A stretch of DNA of 64,000 nucleotides from assembly GCF_051055405.1 (NCBI RefSeq), contig NZ_CP167068.1:1302001-1366000 (forward strand), given 5' to 3'. Made by a program: the position numbers and the translations under genes. How positions within the stretch are numbered: the first letter of the stretch is position 1; each line of letters starts with the position of its first letter. The notes under the pieces are model-generated. The model made no database searches and was not told the DNA's origin. It saw only the letters and a program-made list of their open reading frames with translations. This DNA comes from Pseudolachnospira sp051055405 (lineage in GTDB: Bacteria > Bacillota > Clostridia > Lachnospirales > Lachnospiraceae). Positions 52,731 to 61,796 of this stretch are shown in pieces.

Positions 52731-54581
52731 ATGAGAAGAAAATGGAATCTTTTATGTGCCTTTGGATTAAGCATTGTTATGACGGGAACGACAGTATTTG
52801 CATCCCCCCTTCCGGATGTGTGGGAGGAAGGGGCGCTTGCCGCTCAGGAAGTCGTAGAAACTTCGACACAGGAAGAGCAGACAAGCGTAGAAATACAATC
52901 GTCAGAAAGTGCGAGTCAGTCGGAGCAGGCAGAGTCGACAGAAGTATTGGAAACAGACGCAAGGGAAGCCGAGGAAGAAACCGAAGCGCCCCAGGAAAGC
53001 CCGATTGAGACGGAAGCCGTCGTTTTGGATGAGCCGACGCTTTCCGGCGGGGAAGAGGCTGTCGAAGCGCCTATGTACTTGGCGACAGCGGAAGAGGGCG
53101 TAACTGGTTTTGTAACCAGGCTTTATAAGATCGTATTACAACGTACTCCGAGGGCGGATGAAGTCCAGTTCTGGGTAGATCGTCTGAAAGGCAATCAAGC
53201 TTCTGGTTCGGAGGTGGCCGCAGGATTTTTTAACTCGGACGAGTATAAGAAAAGAAATAAATCCGACGAGGCATTTGTAACAGATTTATATCAGGCCATC
53301 ATGGGACGGCAGCCAGACGCTACGGGATATAACGGCTGGGTCGGACGTCTAAAAGATGGCGGAAGCCGTCCAAATGTATTGGCAGGCTTTTTGAATTCGG
53401 AAGAATTCCGGAAATTATGCGGCAGTTATGGCGTTCAGGTGGGAAGTTATTCCTATTCGGAAAATCGTGACCGCAACCAGCAGGCAACCGCCTTTGTACA
53501 GCGTCTTTATCAAATTGTGATGGGACGTAATGGAGATGAAGGCGGACTTAACAGCTGGACTTCTGTTTTGCTCGATCAAGGAGAAACAGGTGCGGGGGTT
53601 GCCTATGGTTTCTTCTTCTCCAAAGAGTATAAAAGCAGAAATAAATCCAACGACGCCTTTGTGACAGACCTGTACAAGGCCATTTTAAACAGAAATCCCG
53701 ACGCTGGTGGAAAGGCGCTTTGGATCAGCCGCCTGGAAGACGGGATGAGCCGTTACGGCGTTTTCGCCGGCGTGGTAAATTCGCAGGAGTTTGGCCAGCT
53801 TTGTGAGAAATATGGAATTCAGAGAGGAAGCTATTCGTCGCCGGAGCCGAGAGATCAGAACGCGGATGTGACGGCTTTTGTGCAGCGCCTTTACCGGAAT
53901 GTGCTTGGCCGCAACGGTGATGAAGGCGGATTGAACAACTGGACCAGTGCATTAAATCAGGGGGGAAATGGCACGGAAGTTGCCGCAGCATTTATTCTCA
54001 GCGAAGAATACCGGAACAAGTCCATCACGTTGTCCGATTATGTGGAAATGCTCTATCAGACGCTTTTAAACCGCAAATCCGACGCCGCGGGCAAAGCGTC
54101 CTGGGTGGATCAAGTGCGGAATAGGACGAAATCGCCGGCCGACTTGATTCCTGCCTTTACCGGATCGGTTGAGTTTGGGAAGTTGTGCGCCAGGTACGGG
54201 ATTCAGACTGGAGCGGGGATCAGTGTGCGCGGAGATTTTCCGAAGATGATCATCTATGATGCGGAAGGAGTTCCGGAGCTGCTTGGACTTGTAAATCAGG
54301 CACGGGCGGAAGCTGGTGTGAAACCGCTGGTTTCCTCTGACTATTTGAATCAAATCGCTCTTCAAAGAGCCAAAGAAATTGTAAATGACTTTAGCCATGA
54401 TGGCTTGAGCAAATATGGCTCCTTTGGCGAAAATATTGCTTATGGGTATCCAACCTCCCAGGCTGTATTCCAGGGCTGGATGGGAAGCGCTGGACACAGA
54501 GCCAATATATTAAGAGCGAACTACGGCACAATTGGATGCGCCAGATATGGAAATTATTGGGTTCAGATATTCAGTTGGTGA
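52731..54581 (+). CDS. Secreted protein with DUF4214 repeats and C-terminal CAP domain
   Basis: 616 residues. A signal peptide (RKWNLLCAFGLSIVMTGTTV, then FASP) is followed by a Glu/Ser/Thr-rich low-complexity stretch to about residue 120. Five or so DUF4214 units follow, each about 55 residues, with patterns such as FVTDLYQAIMGRQPDATGY and FVQRLYRNVLGRNGDEGG. The C-terminal 110 residues are a CAP/SCP domain (LVNQARAEAGVKPL, FSHDGL, GENIAYGY, GWMGSAGHRANIL). AGGAGG precedes the ATG. Probably acts on the cell surface; partner unknown. Confidence 0.85.
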   Translation: MRRKWNLLCAFGLSIVMTGTTVFASPLPDVWEEGALAAQEVVETSTQEEQTSVEIQSSESASQSEQAESTEVLETDAREAEEETEAPQESPIETEAVVLDEPTLSGGEEAVEAPMYLATAEEGVTGFVTRLYKIVLQRTPRADEVQFWVDRLKGNQASGSEVAAGFFNSDEYKKRNKSDEAFVTDLYQAIMGRQPDATGYNGWVGRLKDGGSRPNVLAGFLNSEEFRKLCGSYGVQVGSYSYSENRDRNQQATAFVQRLYQIVMGRNGDEGGLNSWTSVLLDQGETGAGVAYGFFFSKEYKSRNKSNDAFVTDLYKAILNRNPDAGGKALWISRLEDGMSRYGVFAGVVNSQEFGQLCEKYGIQRGSYSSPEPRDQNADVTAFVQRLYRNVLGRNGDEGGLNNWTSALNQGGNGTEVAAAFILSEEYRNKSITLSDYVEMLYQTLLNRKSDAAGKASWVDQVRNRTKSPADLIPAFTGSVEFGKLCARYGIQTGAGISVRGDFPKMIIYDAEGVPELLGLVNQARAEAGVKPLVSSDYLNQIALQRAKEIVNDFSHDGLSKYGSFGENIAYGYPTSQAVFQGWMGSAGHRANILRANYGTIGCARYGNYWVQIFSW

Positions 54582-54620
54582 CGATAAAAAGATATAAGGC
54601 TGTATAGAGAAAGTTTTTCA

Positions 54621-54668
54621 TTATATCAAAGAACCATGACATACTGCTGTCATGGTTCTTTGATATAA
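54621..54668. promoter_or_regulatory. Perfect 21-bp inverted repeat holding an operator-like site
   Basis: Bases 54621-54641 and 54648-54668 are perfect inverted repeats with a TACTGC centre. The inner part reads ATGACA-N6-TGTCAT (54636-54653). The right arm overlaps a TATAAT box (54664-54669) that could drive the WYL gene. It can also end the upstream transcript as a hairpin. The motif recurs after the WYL gene. Confidence 0.6.
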
Positions 54669-54759
54669 TAGCGGTGTAGGTGAAGCTTTATCACCAATAA
54701 GATTTTATTTCTGCCAAAGTTTGGAACATTGGCGGAAATACTGAGGAAGGACACGATTC

Positions 54760-55668
54760 ATGAAGCTTGATCGAATGATTGGGATCCTATCGATTCTTTT
54801 ACAAAAGGATAAAGTGACCGCGCCATATTTGGCAGAAATGTTTGAGGTCTCCCGCCGTACCATCAACCGGGATATCGAGGCGTTGCTGATGGCGGGAATT
54901 CCATTGGCAACAACTCCCGGACGGGACGGCGGAATTTCCATCATGGAGGGGTATAAGATCGATCGGACACTCCTTAGCACTTCGGATATGCAAGCTATTT
55001 TGGCGGGGCTTCGAAGTTTGGATAGTGTCAGCGGTACCAACCGTTATGTCCAATTGATGGAAAAATTGTCCGCTGGCGCGTCAAATCTGCTGGCGGGCGA
55101 TTCCCATATTTTGATCGACCTTTCTTCTTGGTATAAAGCATCTTTGGCGCCCAAGATTGAACAGATTCACGATGCCATTCTTACTGCGCGAAAGATTACT
55201 TTTACTTATTACGCGCCCAAGGGAGAAGCGAGGCGGACGGTGGAACCCTATGATTTGGTGTTCCAGTGGTCCAGCTGGTACGTGTGGGGATGGTGTGAGA
55301 CCCGGCAGGATTTTCGTTTGTTTAAGCTGAATCGTATGAGTGATATGAGGACAGAGGGTTCTTTTGAAAAGCGTGCGGCTCCACTGCCGGATTTGTCAAA
55401 TGAACGGGTATTTCCAAATGTTTATCAGGTAAAAGCTCGAATTAAGCCGGAATACAAATGGCGGCTGGTGGAGGAATTTGGTGCGGATAGTTTTTCCGAG
55501 CAGCCCGATGGAACGCTTCTTTTTTCTTTCGGATTTACCGATAAGGAAAACATTATTTGCTGGATTGCTTCCTTTGGGGAGGGCGCGGAGCTTTTAGAAC
55601 CGGTGGAATTTCGTTCGGATATGTTGGCTTTTGCAGAGGGAATCCGAAAGCACTATTTGGAATTATGA
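54760..55668 (+). CDS. WYL-domain transcriptional regulator (YafY type)
   Basis: 302 residues. The N-terminal helix-turn-helix is the DeoR/HTH_11 type (DKVTAPYLAEMFEVSRRTIN), and the central part is a WYL domain (VEPYDLVFQWSSWYVWGWCE), followed by a C-terminal WYL-associated region. Such proteins sense a ligand or nucleic acid and control neighbouring genes. The two ATGACA-N6-TGTC(A/G)T sites flank it, which suggests self-control and control of the tfoX-gyrI-like pair. Confidence 0.9.
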   Translation: MKLDRMIGILSILLQKDKVTAPYLAEMFEVSRRTINRDIEALLMAGIPLATTPGRDGGISIMEGYKIDRTLLSTSDMQAILAGLRSLDSVSGTNRYVQLMEKLSAGASNLLAGDSHILIDLSSWYKASLAPKIEQIHDAILTARKITFTYYAPKGEARRTVEPYDLVFQWSSWYVWGWCETRQDFRLFKLNRMSDMRTEGSFEKRAAPLPDLSNERVFPNVYQVKARIKPEYKWRLVEEFGADSFSEQPDGTLLFSFGFTDKENIICWIASFGEGAELLEPVEFRSDMLAFAEGIRKHYLEL

Positions 55669-55682
55669 CATACAGATGTCGT
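55665..55682. promoter_or_regulatory. Second operator-like site after the WYL gene
   Basis: ATGACATACAGATGTCGT resembles the 54636-54653 site (ATGACATACTGCTGTCAT), with changes in the centre and one arm. It overlaps the WYL stop and precedes the tfoX-like gene. Confidence 0.5.
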
Positions 55683-55706
55683 GTTTGTTGGAATAAAATA
55701 GAGATA

Positions 55707-55740
55707 TCCCTTCCGTGGACAGGAATATCTGTGGCAAGGG
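55707..55740 (-). repeat. Possible degenerate dispersed repeat, copy g
   Basis: The minus-strand reading TGTCCACGGAAGG with a preceding CAGATATTCC partly resembles the family at 11.5, 15.9, 19.5, 21.7, 32.3 and 37.5 kb. The match is weak. Confidence 0.3.
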
Positions 55741-55759
55741 AAGAAAGAGAGGATTTTAT

Positions 55760-56104
55760 ATGGCTTCAAAGATTGAATTTGTAGAATTTGTGGCGGATCA
55801 GCTGCGCGGCGCTGGGGAAATTACCTATAAGAGAATGTTTGGAGAATATGGGCTTTATTGCAATGGTAAGTTTTTCGCAGTGATTTGCGACGACCAGCTT
55901 TTTGTGAAAATGACGGAGGCAGGGAAAGCGCAGTATCCGGATCTGCCGGAAGCCCCGCCATATGAAGGTGCGAAGAATTACTTCTTACTGGAAGACGTCG
56001 ATAATCGGGATATGTTGGCTGCTTTGGCGGAGACGACTTGCAGACAGCTTCCGGAGCCAAAGCCCAGAAAGAAGAAAAGCAAAGGAGAAAAAGATGGCGT
56101 TTGA
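55760..56104 (+). CDS. TfoX/Sxy N-terminal domain protein
   Basis: A 114-residue protein matching the TfoX N-terminal domain (VADQLRGAGEITYKRMFGEY, FVKMTEAG). In other bacteria relatives control competence genes; here it stands alone and the role is unknown. The basic tail (PKPRKKKSKGEK) could contact nucleic acid. ATG 55760 has AGAGGA before it. The stop overlaps the next start by 11 bases. Confidence 0.8.
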   Translation: MASKIEFVEFVADQLRGAGEITYKRMFGEYGLYCNGKFFAVICDDQLFVKMTEAGKAQYPDLPEAPPYEGAKNYFLLEDVDNRDMLAALAETTCRQLPEPKPRKKKSKGEKDGV

Positions 56105-56726
56105 TTTTAAGAAAGAATACAAGGAATTTTACATGCCAGGGAAGAAACCGGAGATTGTGTCCGTACCGAAGATGAATTTTCTGGCTGTGCGGGGAAGCGG
56201 AAATCCCAACGAAGAAGGCGGCGCATACAAACAGGCCATCGGTCTGCTCTATGGGATTGCTTTTACGATTAAGATGAGTAAGATGGGAGATCATCGGATG
56301 GAAGGATACTTTGATTATGTGGTGCCTCCCCTGGAAGGGCTTTGGTGGCAGGAAGGAAAATTGGGGATCGACTACAGTCATAAAGAGTTGTTTCAATGGA
56401 TATCCTTGATTCGCCTCCCGGAGTTTGTCACAAGGCAGGAATTTGATTGGGCCATTGCCGAAGCCACCAAAAAGAAAAAATCTGACTTTTCCAAGGTGGA
56501 GTTTTTCACTTACGAGGAAGGCTTGTGCGTACAATGTATGCATATCGGACACTATGACGACGAGCCGGAAACCATAGAAGCAATGGAGCAATTTGTCAAA
56601 GCGCAAGGGTATGTCACGGATATCGGCAAATCCCGTTATCATCATGAGATTTATCTCAGCGATGCGAGAAAATGCAAACCGGAAAATTTAAAAACAGTGA
56701 TTCGTCATCCTATCCGGAAAGAATAG
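56094..56726 (+). CDS. GyrI-like small-molecule-binding protein
   Basis: A 210-residue stand-alone GyrI-like domain (AFDFKKEYKEFYMPGKKPEI, then MNFLAVRGSGNPNEEG and EGLWWQEG). Such domains bind drugs or metabolites and can act as hydrolases or sensors. It overlaps tfoX, so the two are co-translated, and the WYL regulator is upstream. AAAGGAG precedes ATG 56094. Ligand unknown. Confidence 0.82.
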   Translation: MAFDFKKEYKEFYMPGKKPEIVSVPKMNFLAVRGSGNPNEEGGAYKQAIGLLYGIAFTIKMSKMGDHRMEGYFDYVVPPLEGLWWQEGKLGIDYSHKELFQWISLIRLPEFVTRQEFDWAIAEATKKKKSDFSKVEFFTYEEGLCVQCMHIGHYDDEPETIEAMEQFVKAQGYVTDIGKSRYHHEIYLSDARKCKPENLKTVIRHPIRKE

Positions 56727-56750
56727 GGATTTTGGATTCTTTTTGGTGTT

Positions 56751-56971
56751 AAAAGTTCTAGGAAGGAAACCATGCCAGGATTTTTTGTAGAGTTTCGGAG
56801 CAGGTACTTCTAGGATTCCGAAAATTTGTGAGAAACATGAACAAAAATAGGAAACTCGCTGCGCTCAAACAGTCCTATTTTTGTTCATAACACAAATTCC
56901 CGGAATCGAAGAAGTACGAATGCTCCTGCAAATACAAAAAATCCTGGCATGGTTTCCTTCCTAGAACTTTT
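56751..56971. repeat. Long palindromic element, copy 2
   Basis: A 36-bp perfect inverted repeat (56751-56786 with 56936-56971) brackets a 149-bp core (56787-56935) nearly identical to the core of copy 1. The outer arms share no similarity with copy 1's arms. It lies 24 bases after the GyrI-like gene, ahead of the pyr promoter. The rest of the 460-base gap holds only that promoter and leader. Confidence 0.85.
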
Positions 56972-57087
56972 GATATCCTATCATCGATTGATCGGAGCCA
57001 GCGTGGTCAGGGGAGGTCCCTTCGATAAGAAGAAAGGTGTTTCGCTAGGAAGGTGCGCGAGAAAGGAAGAAAAGAGGGATTCTTTAC

Positions 57088-57153
57088 TTGAAAGCCTTTC
57101 TCGAATATGCTAAAATAAAACAAGTTACTTGCCCGGCGATAAGGGTTCTTATC
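57088..57153 (+). promoter_or_regulatory. Promoter and leader hairpin of the pyr operon
   Basis: TTGAAA (57088-57093), 17-base spacer and TAAAAT (57111-57116). In the leader, GATAAG (57138-57143) pairs with CTTATC (57148-57153). No clear PyrR-binding loop was recognised, so the control mechanism is open. Confidence 0.6.
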
Positions 57154-57186
57154 ACTTATCTACGGCAGGTATAGGGAGGACTGTGA

Positions 57187-58473
57187 ATGCGAATTCGGAT
57201 TGATAACGGTAGAGTCCTGGACCCATCGACAAAGAGGGACGGGAACTATCATATTTTAATTGAGGGAAACCGGGTGGCGAAGATTACCGCAGAGGATAAG
57301 GACGATGCGGACCGGGTCATCGATGCGGACGGCTGCTATGTGATGCCGGGATTGATTGATCTGCATGTGCATTTTCGGGAGCCTGGTTTTGAATATAAGG
57401 AGACCATAGCGACTGGGGCAAGGGCGGCGGCCAGAGGCGGATTTACGGCGGTTTGTCCGATGGCGAACACCAAACCGGTGATCGACAGTCCGGAAATGGT
57501 TTCTTTTCTTTTGGAAAAAGCGGCGAAGGAGTCGCCGGTGCGGATCTTACCCATTGGTTCTGTGACCAAGGGCCTGGAAGGCCGGGAAGTTACGGATATG
57601 GCCGGGATGAAAGCTGCCGGGGCCGTGGCCTTTAGCGAGGACGGCAAGACCGTTATGGACGCCGCCGTATATCGAAAGGGACTTCAGCAGGCGGCGGAGA
57701 TCGGAGCCGTGGTGATGGATCACTGCGAGGATATGAATCTGCTGAAAGAAAGCGTGATGCGGGAAGGCACTTTGGCGGAGGCAAGAAGGGTCAGCAGCGT
57801 CAGCCACGCATCAGAGGATCTGATCACGGCGAGAGATATTTTGCTGGCGAAGGAGACCGGAGCCCATCTCCATCTATGCCACTGTTCGACGAAAGCCAGT
57901 ATTCAGATGGCGGAAATGGCGAAGAGAGAGGGCCTAGCGCTGACGGTGGAAGTCTGTCCCCATCATTTTACCCTGACATATGACGATATCCCGGAAGGGG
58001 ATACCAACTTTAAGATGGCGCCGCCGCTGCGGGAGGCGGAGGACGTAGCGGCCTTAAAAGCGGCCTTAAAAAGTGGTGTGGCAGATGTCATTTCCACGGA
58101 TCATGCTCCCCACAGCGCGGAGGAAAAGACGCGTCCTTTCCCGGAAGCGCCCAATGGAATTGTGGGAGCGGAGACCGCGGTGGCCCTAACCATCAGCGAA
58201 CTGGTAGAACCGGGTATCCTTTCTCCTTTAGAGATGGCGGAAAAGATGAGTTTCAATCCGGCGAAGATTTTAGGGCTTTCTCTCGGCGTGCTGGCGGAGG
58301 GAAAAGTCGCGGATATCACGATTATTGATCCAAAAGCCGAATATGTGATTGATAAAAATACATTTGCTTCCAAGGGAAGAAATACTCCGTTCCACGGCCG
58401 AAAGGTGAGAGGAAAGGTTCTTTATACCATTGTGGATGGAAAGATTGTGTACGCTGCGGAGGAAGAGCAATGA
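57187..58473 (+). CDS. pyrC: Dihydroorotase
   Basis: Closes carbamoyl-aspartate to dihydroorotate in pyrimidine synthesis. The 428-residue class I enzyme has the metal motif DLHVHFREPGFEYKET, the later ligands in VMDHCED and HLCHCS, and DHAPHS with the catalytic Asp. GGGAGG lies seven bases before the ATG. First gene of the pyr cluster; its stop overlaps pyrF (ATGA). Confidence 0.96.
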   Translation: MRIRIDNGRVLDPSTKRDGNYHILIEGNRVAKITAEDKDDADRVIDADGCYVMPGLIDLHVHFREPGFEYKETIATGARAAARGGFTAVCPMANTKPVIDSPEMVSFLLEKAAKESPVRILPIGSVTKGLEGREVTDMAGMKAAGAVAFSEDGKTVMDAAVYRKGLQQAAEIGAVVMDHCEDMNLLKESVMREGTLAEARRVSSVSHASEDLITARDILLAKETGAHLHLCHCSTKASIQMAEMAKREGLALTVEVCPHHFTLTYDDIPEGDTNFKMAPPLREAEDVAALKAALKSGVADVISTDHAPHSAEEKTRPFPEAPNGIVGAETAVALTISELVEPGILSPLEMAEKMSFNPAKILGLSLGVLAEGKVADITIIDPKAEYVIDKNTFASKGRNTPFHGRKVRGKVLYTIVDGKIVYAAEEEQ

Positions 58474-59390
58474 TTGACATTTTAAATGAAAAAATCCAGA
58501 AATTGGACGCGCCGGTGGTGGTGGGCCTCGATCCCATGTTAAAATATATTCCGGAACATTTGCAGAAAAAAGCCTTTGATGAGTTTGGGGAAACCCTGGA
58601 GGGAGCGGCCCAGGCGGTATGGGAGTTTAACCGAGAAATCGTGGATGCGATCTGCGATCTGGTTCCTGCCGTCAAGCCGCAGGTGGCGATGTATGAGCAG
58701 TTCGGGGTTCCAGGTATGATCGTTTATGAAAAAACCGTGGATTACTGCAAAAAGAAAGGCCTTGTTGTGATCGGCGATGTCAAGCGGGGGGATATCGGTT
58801 CTACCTCGGAGGCCTATGCCGTCGCGCATTTGGGCCGCGTGCAGGTCGGCGGGACAAGCCTTCCGGTTTTTAACGAGGATTTTGCCACCGTGAACCCGTA
58901 TCTTGGTTCCGACGGGATTCGGCCGTTTTTAGAAGTGTGCAAAAAAGAAAAAAAAGGAATCTTTGTTTTGGTGAAAACATCGAATCCTTCCAGTGGAGAA
59001 TTTCAAGATCGCCTGATCGATGGCCGCCCGCTCTATGAATGGGTCGGCGAGCAGGTGGCGAAGTGGGGCGAGGAAGCCATGGGCCAGGGCGGATACAGCT
59101 ATGTGGGAGCGGTGGTAGGAGCGACCTATCCGAAGATGGGGCAAGTTCTTCGAAAAGTTATGCCCAAGGCCTGCATTCTGGTTCCCGGCTATGGAGCCCA
59201 GGGTGGAAAAGCCGAAGATCTGGCTCCTTACTTTAATGAAGACGGCCTGGGAGCGATCGTAAATTCTTCCCGCGGGATTATTGCGGCGTATAAGCAGGAA
59301 AAATACGCGAAATTCGGTGCGGAGAATTTTGGAGACGCATCCCGGCAGGCGGCGCTTGATATGATTGCAGATTTAAAGACCGTCCGGTAA
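58470..59390 (+). CDS. pyrF: Orotidine 5'-phosphate decarboxylase, type 2
   Basis: Makes UMP. The 306-residue protein has VVGLDPML at the start and the catalytic KRGDIGSTSEAY of the type 2 subfamily, plus VPGYGAQGGKAEDL. It starts in the pyrC stop, so it is coupled. Confidence 0.95.
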   Translation: MIDILNEKIQKLDAPVVVGLDPMLKYIPEHLQKKAFDEFGETLEGAAQAVWEFNREIVDAICDLVPAVKPQVAMYEQFGVPGMIVYEKTVDYCKKKGLVVIGDVKRGDIGSTSEAYAVAHLGRVQVGGTSLPVFNEDFATVNPYLGSDGIRPFLEVCKKEKKGIFVLVKTSNPSSGEFQDRLIDGRPLYEWVGEQVAKWGEEAMGQGGYSYVGAVVGATYPKMGQVLRKVMPKACILVPGYGAQGGKAEDLAPYFNEDGLGAIVNSSRGIIAAYKQEKYAKFGAENFGDASRQAALDMIADLKTVR

Positions 59391-59408
59391 GAACTGGGAG
59401 GAAAATAG

Positions 59409-60173
59409 ATGGGGAAGTATAAGGAGACAGCCGAGGTTCTTTCTCAGGAACAAATCGGTGACAAGATATATAGCTTATGGCTCGGAACAAAGGAGATTGC
59501 GAGGGAAGCGAAGCCGGGGCAATTTGTTTCGGTTTACTGCAAGGATGGGAGCCGGCTTTTGCCGAGGCCCATCAGCCTTTGTGAAATTGACCAGGAGGGA
59601 GGGCGTCTGCGCCTGGTGTACCGGGTGGCCGGCACGGGAACCGAGGAGTTTTCCCACCTTGCCGCCGGCGATACGGTGGATATCCTGGGACCTTTGGGAA
59701 ATGGTTTTCCCATCAAAGAGGGAAAAGCTCTGTTGGTGGGTGGAGGAATTGGCGTTCCGCCTATGCTAGAGCTGGCGCGGGCCTTGCCGGGAGAAACGGC
59801 GCTGGTCATGGGATACCGGGATAAGACGTATCTGGAAGAGGAACTGTCCGCGGCGGGAACCTTGTTTTTGGCCACGGAGGATGGCAGCAAAGGAACCAAA
59901 GGAACGGTGTTGGACGCTATCCGGGAAAACCATATCACGGCGGATATCCTATATGCCTGCGGTCCGCTTCCGATGCTGCGGGCGTTAAAAGCCTATGCGG
60001 AAGAAACCGGCATGGAGGCTTGGGTTTCCATGGAGGAAAAGATGGCCTGCGGGATTGGCGCTTGTCTGGCCTGCGTCTGCCAGTCCACGGAAATGGATGA
60101 GCATAGCCAGGTGAAAAATAAACGGGTCTGCAAGGAAGGGCCAGTCTTTGATATCCGGGAGGTGGAGCTTTGA
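59409..60173 (+). CDS. pyrK: Dihydroorotate dehydrogenase electron-transfer subunit
   Basis: A 254-residue FAD and [2Fe-2S] protein that passes electrons from PyrD to NAD. FAD motif RPISLCEID, NAD region GGGIGVPPML, and the cluster Cys in CGIGACLACVC plus KRVCKEGPVF. It forms a heterotetramer with PyrD. GGGAGG precedes it. Overlaps pyrD as TTGA. Confidence 0.95.
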   Translation: MGKYKETAEVLSQEQIGDKIYSLWLGTKEIAREAKPGQFVSVYCKDGSRLLPRPISLCEIDQEGGRLRLVYRVAGTGTEEFSHLAAGDTVDILGPLGNGFPIKEGKALLVGGGIGVPPMLELARALPGETALVMGYRDKTYLEEELSAAGTLFLATEDGSKGTKGTVLDAIRENHITADILYACGPLPMLRALKAYAEETGMEAWVSMEEKMACGIGACLACVCQSTEMDEHSQVKNKRVCKEGPVFDIREVEL

Positions 60174-61066
60174 ATCTTAGCGTAAATTTGGCCGGAGTGG
60201 AACTGAAAAATCCAGTGATGACAGCGTCCGGAACTTTTGGATCCGGCATGGAATACAGTGAATTTGTCGACCTTTCCAAGCTGGGGGCTGTGGTGACGAA
60301 AGGGGTTGCCAATGTCCCATGGCCGGGCAATAAAACGCCGCGGATCGCGGAAGTGACCGGCGGTATGCTGAATGCCATCGGGCTGCAAAATCCCGGCATC
60401 GAAACATTCTGCAAGCGGGATTTACCCTTTTTAAAACAGTTTGATACAAAAGTGATTGTCAATGTCTGCGGGAAGACAACGGAAGATTATCTCGAAGTGG
60501 TGGAACGGCTTTCCGACGAGCCGGTGGACATGCTGGAGATCAATATTTCCTGTCCCAATGTGAAGGAGGGCGGGATCGCCTTTGGGCAAAATCCCTGCTC
60601 GGTGGAGGCGATCACCAAGGCGGTAAAAGAAAAGGCAAAGCGGCCGGTGATCATGAAGCTGAGTCCCAATGTGACGGATATCACGGAAACAGCGCGGGCT
60701 GCCGAGGCAGGAGGCGCGGATGTGATTTCTTTGATCAATACTTTGACAGGGATGAAGATCGATATCCACCGCAGAACTTTTGCCCTAGCCAATCAGACGG
60801 GCGGTTTATCTGGCCCTGCCATAAAGCCGGTGGCGGTACGGATGGTATATCAGGCGGCGCAGGCCGTCGCGATCCCAATTATCGGGATGGGCGGGATTCT
60901 TACGGCGGAAGACGCCATCGAATTTTTATTGGCGGGAGCCAGCGCGGTGGCGGTGGGAACGGCGAATTTCCATAATCCTATGGCGACCTTGGATATTGTA
61001 CAGGGGATCGAAGCATATATGGAGCGATACCAAATGGAGAAAATTGCCGATATTCGGCTCCGTTAA
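60170..61066 (+). CDS. pyrD: Dihydroorotate dehydrogenase, class 1B catalytic subunit
   Basis: Oxidises dihydroorotate to orotate, using NAD through PyrK. The 298-residue FMN protein has NPVMTASGTFGSG, the active-site segment NISCPNVKEGG with the catalytic Cys, MKLSPNVTDI, and GMGGILTAEDA. TTG start inside the pyrK stop. The pyrK pairing fixes the class. Confidence 0.96.
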   Translation: MNLSVNLAGVELKNPVMTASGTFGSGMEYSEFVDLSKLGAVVTKGVANVPWPGNKTPRIAEVTGGMLNAIGLQNPGIETFCKRDLPFLKQFDTKVIVNVCGKTTEDYLEVVERLSDEPVDMLEINISCPNVKEGGIAFGQNPCSVEAITKAVKEKAKRPVIMKLSPNVTDITETARAAEAGGADVISLINTLTGMKIDIHRRTFALANQTGGLSGPAIKPVAVRMVYQAAQAVAIPIIGMGGILTAEDAIEFLLAGASAVAVGTANFHNPMATLDIVQGIEAYMERYQMEKIADIRLR

Positions 61067-61121
61067 GGGGAGCGGATATCCTTCTCGATGAAAACGAAGG
61101 ATAAAGGAGAGGATGAATCAG

Positions 61122-61796
61122 ATGGAACAGTATAAACAGGAATTTATTGAATTTATGGTGGATTGCCAGGTGCTAAAATTCGGCGATTTTGTGACCAAAA
61201 GCGGACGGCAGACTCCCTTTTTTGTCAATACCGGTTTTTACCGTACAGGCACCCAGCTGCAAAAGCTTGGCCAATATTATGCCAAAGCGATCGAGGCCAA
61301 GTTTGGTACGGATTTCGATGTGCTTTTTGGGCCGGCCTATAAGGGAATTCCACTAACCGTGGCTACGACGATTGCACTGTCGGAAATGTTCGGCGCGGAT
61401 ATTCGATACTGTTCAAACCGGAAAGAGGTAAAGGATCATGGGGATAAGGGAATCCTTTTGGGAAGCCCAATTCAGGATGGAGACCGGGTGGTGATTATCG
61501 AGGATGTGACGACAGCCGGGACTTCCATTGCGGAGACCATGCCGATCATAAAAGCCCAGGGAAACGTGGCTGTTCAAGGGCTGGTGGTGTCGGTGGACCG
61601 CATGGAGCGGGGAAAAGGTGAAAAGAGCGCTCTTGCGGAGATCCGGGAGCAATATCAGATGGAAACGGTGGCGATTGTGACCATGGCCGAGGTCGTGGAG
61701 CATCTGTACAATCGTCCTTATCATGGAAAGGTGATTATCGACGATCAAATAAAGGCGGCGATTGACAAGTATTATGAGCAATACGGAGCAAAGTAA
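61122..61796 (+). CDS. pyrE: Orotate phosphoribosyltransferase
   Basis: Joins orotate and PRPP to OMP. The 224-residue protein carries FGPAYKGIPL and the PRPP loop VVIIEDVTTAGTSI. Start at ATG 61122 gives the family's usual N-terminus (MEQYKQEFIEFMVDC); ATG 61113 is too close to the ribosome site. It ends the pyr group; pyrB, carAB and pyrR are not in the window. Confidence 0.94.
   Translation: MEQYKQEFIEFMVDCQVLKFGDFVTKSGRQTPFFVNTGFYRTGTQLQKLGQYYAKAIEAKFGTDFDVLFGPAYKGIPLTVATTIALSEMFGADIRYCSNRKEVKDHGDKGILLGSPIQDGDRVVIIEDVTTAGTSIAETMPIIKAQGNVAVQGLVVSVDRMERGKGEKSALAEIREQYQMETVAIVTMAEVVEHLYNRPYHGKVIIDDQIKAAIDKYYEQYGAK

Noticed and set aside
55821..56645. 274-residue open frame on the minus strand
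   Set aside because: Opposite the tfoX-like and GyrI-like genes, which have clear family motifs.
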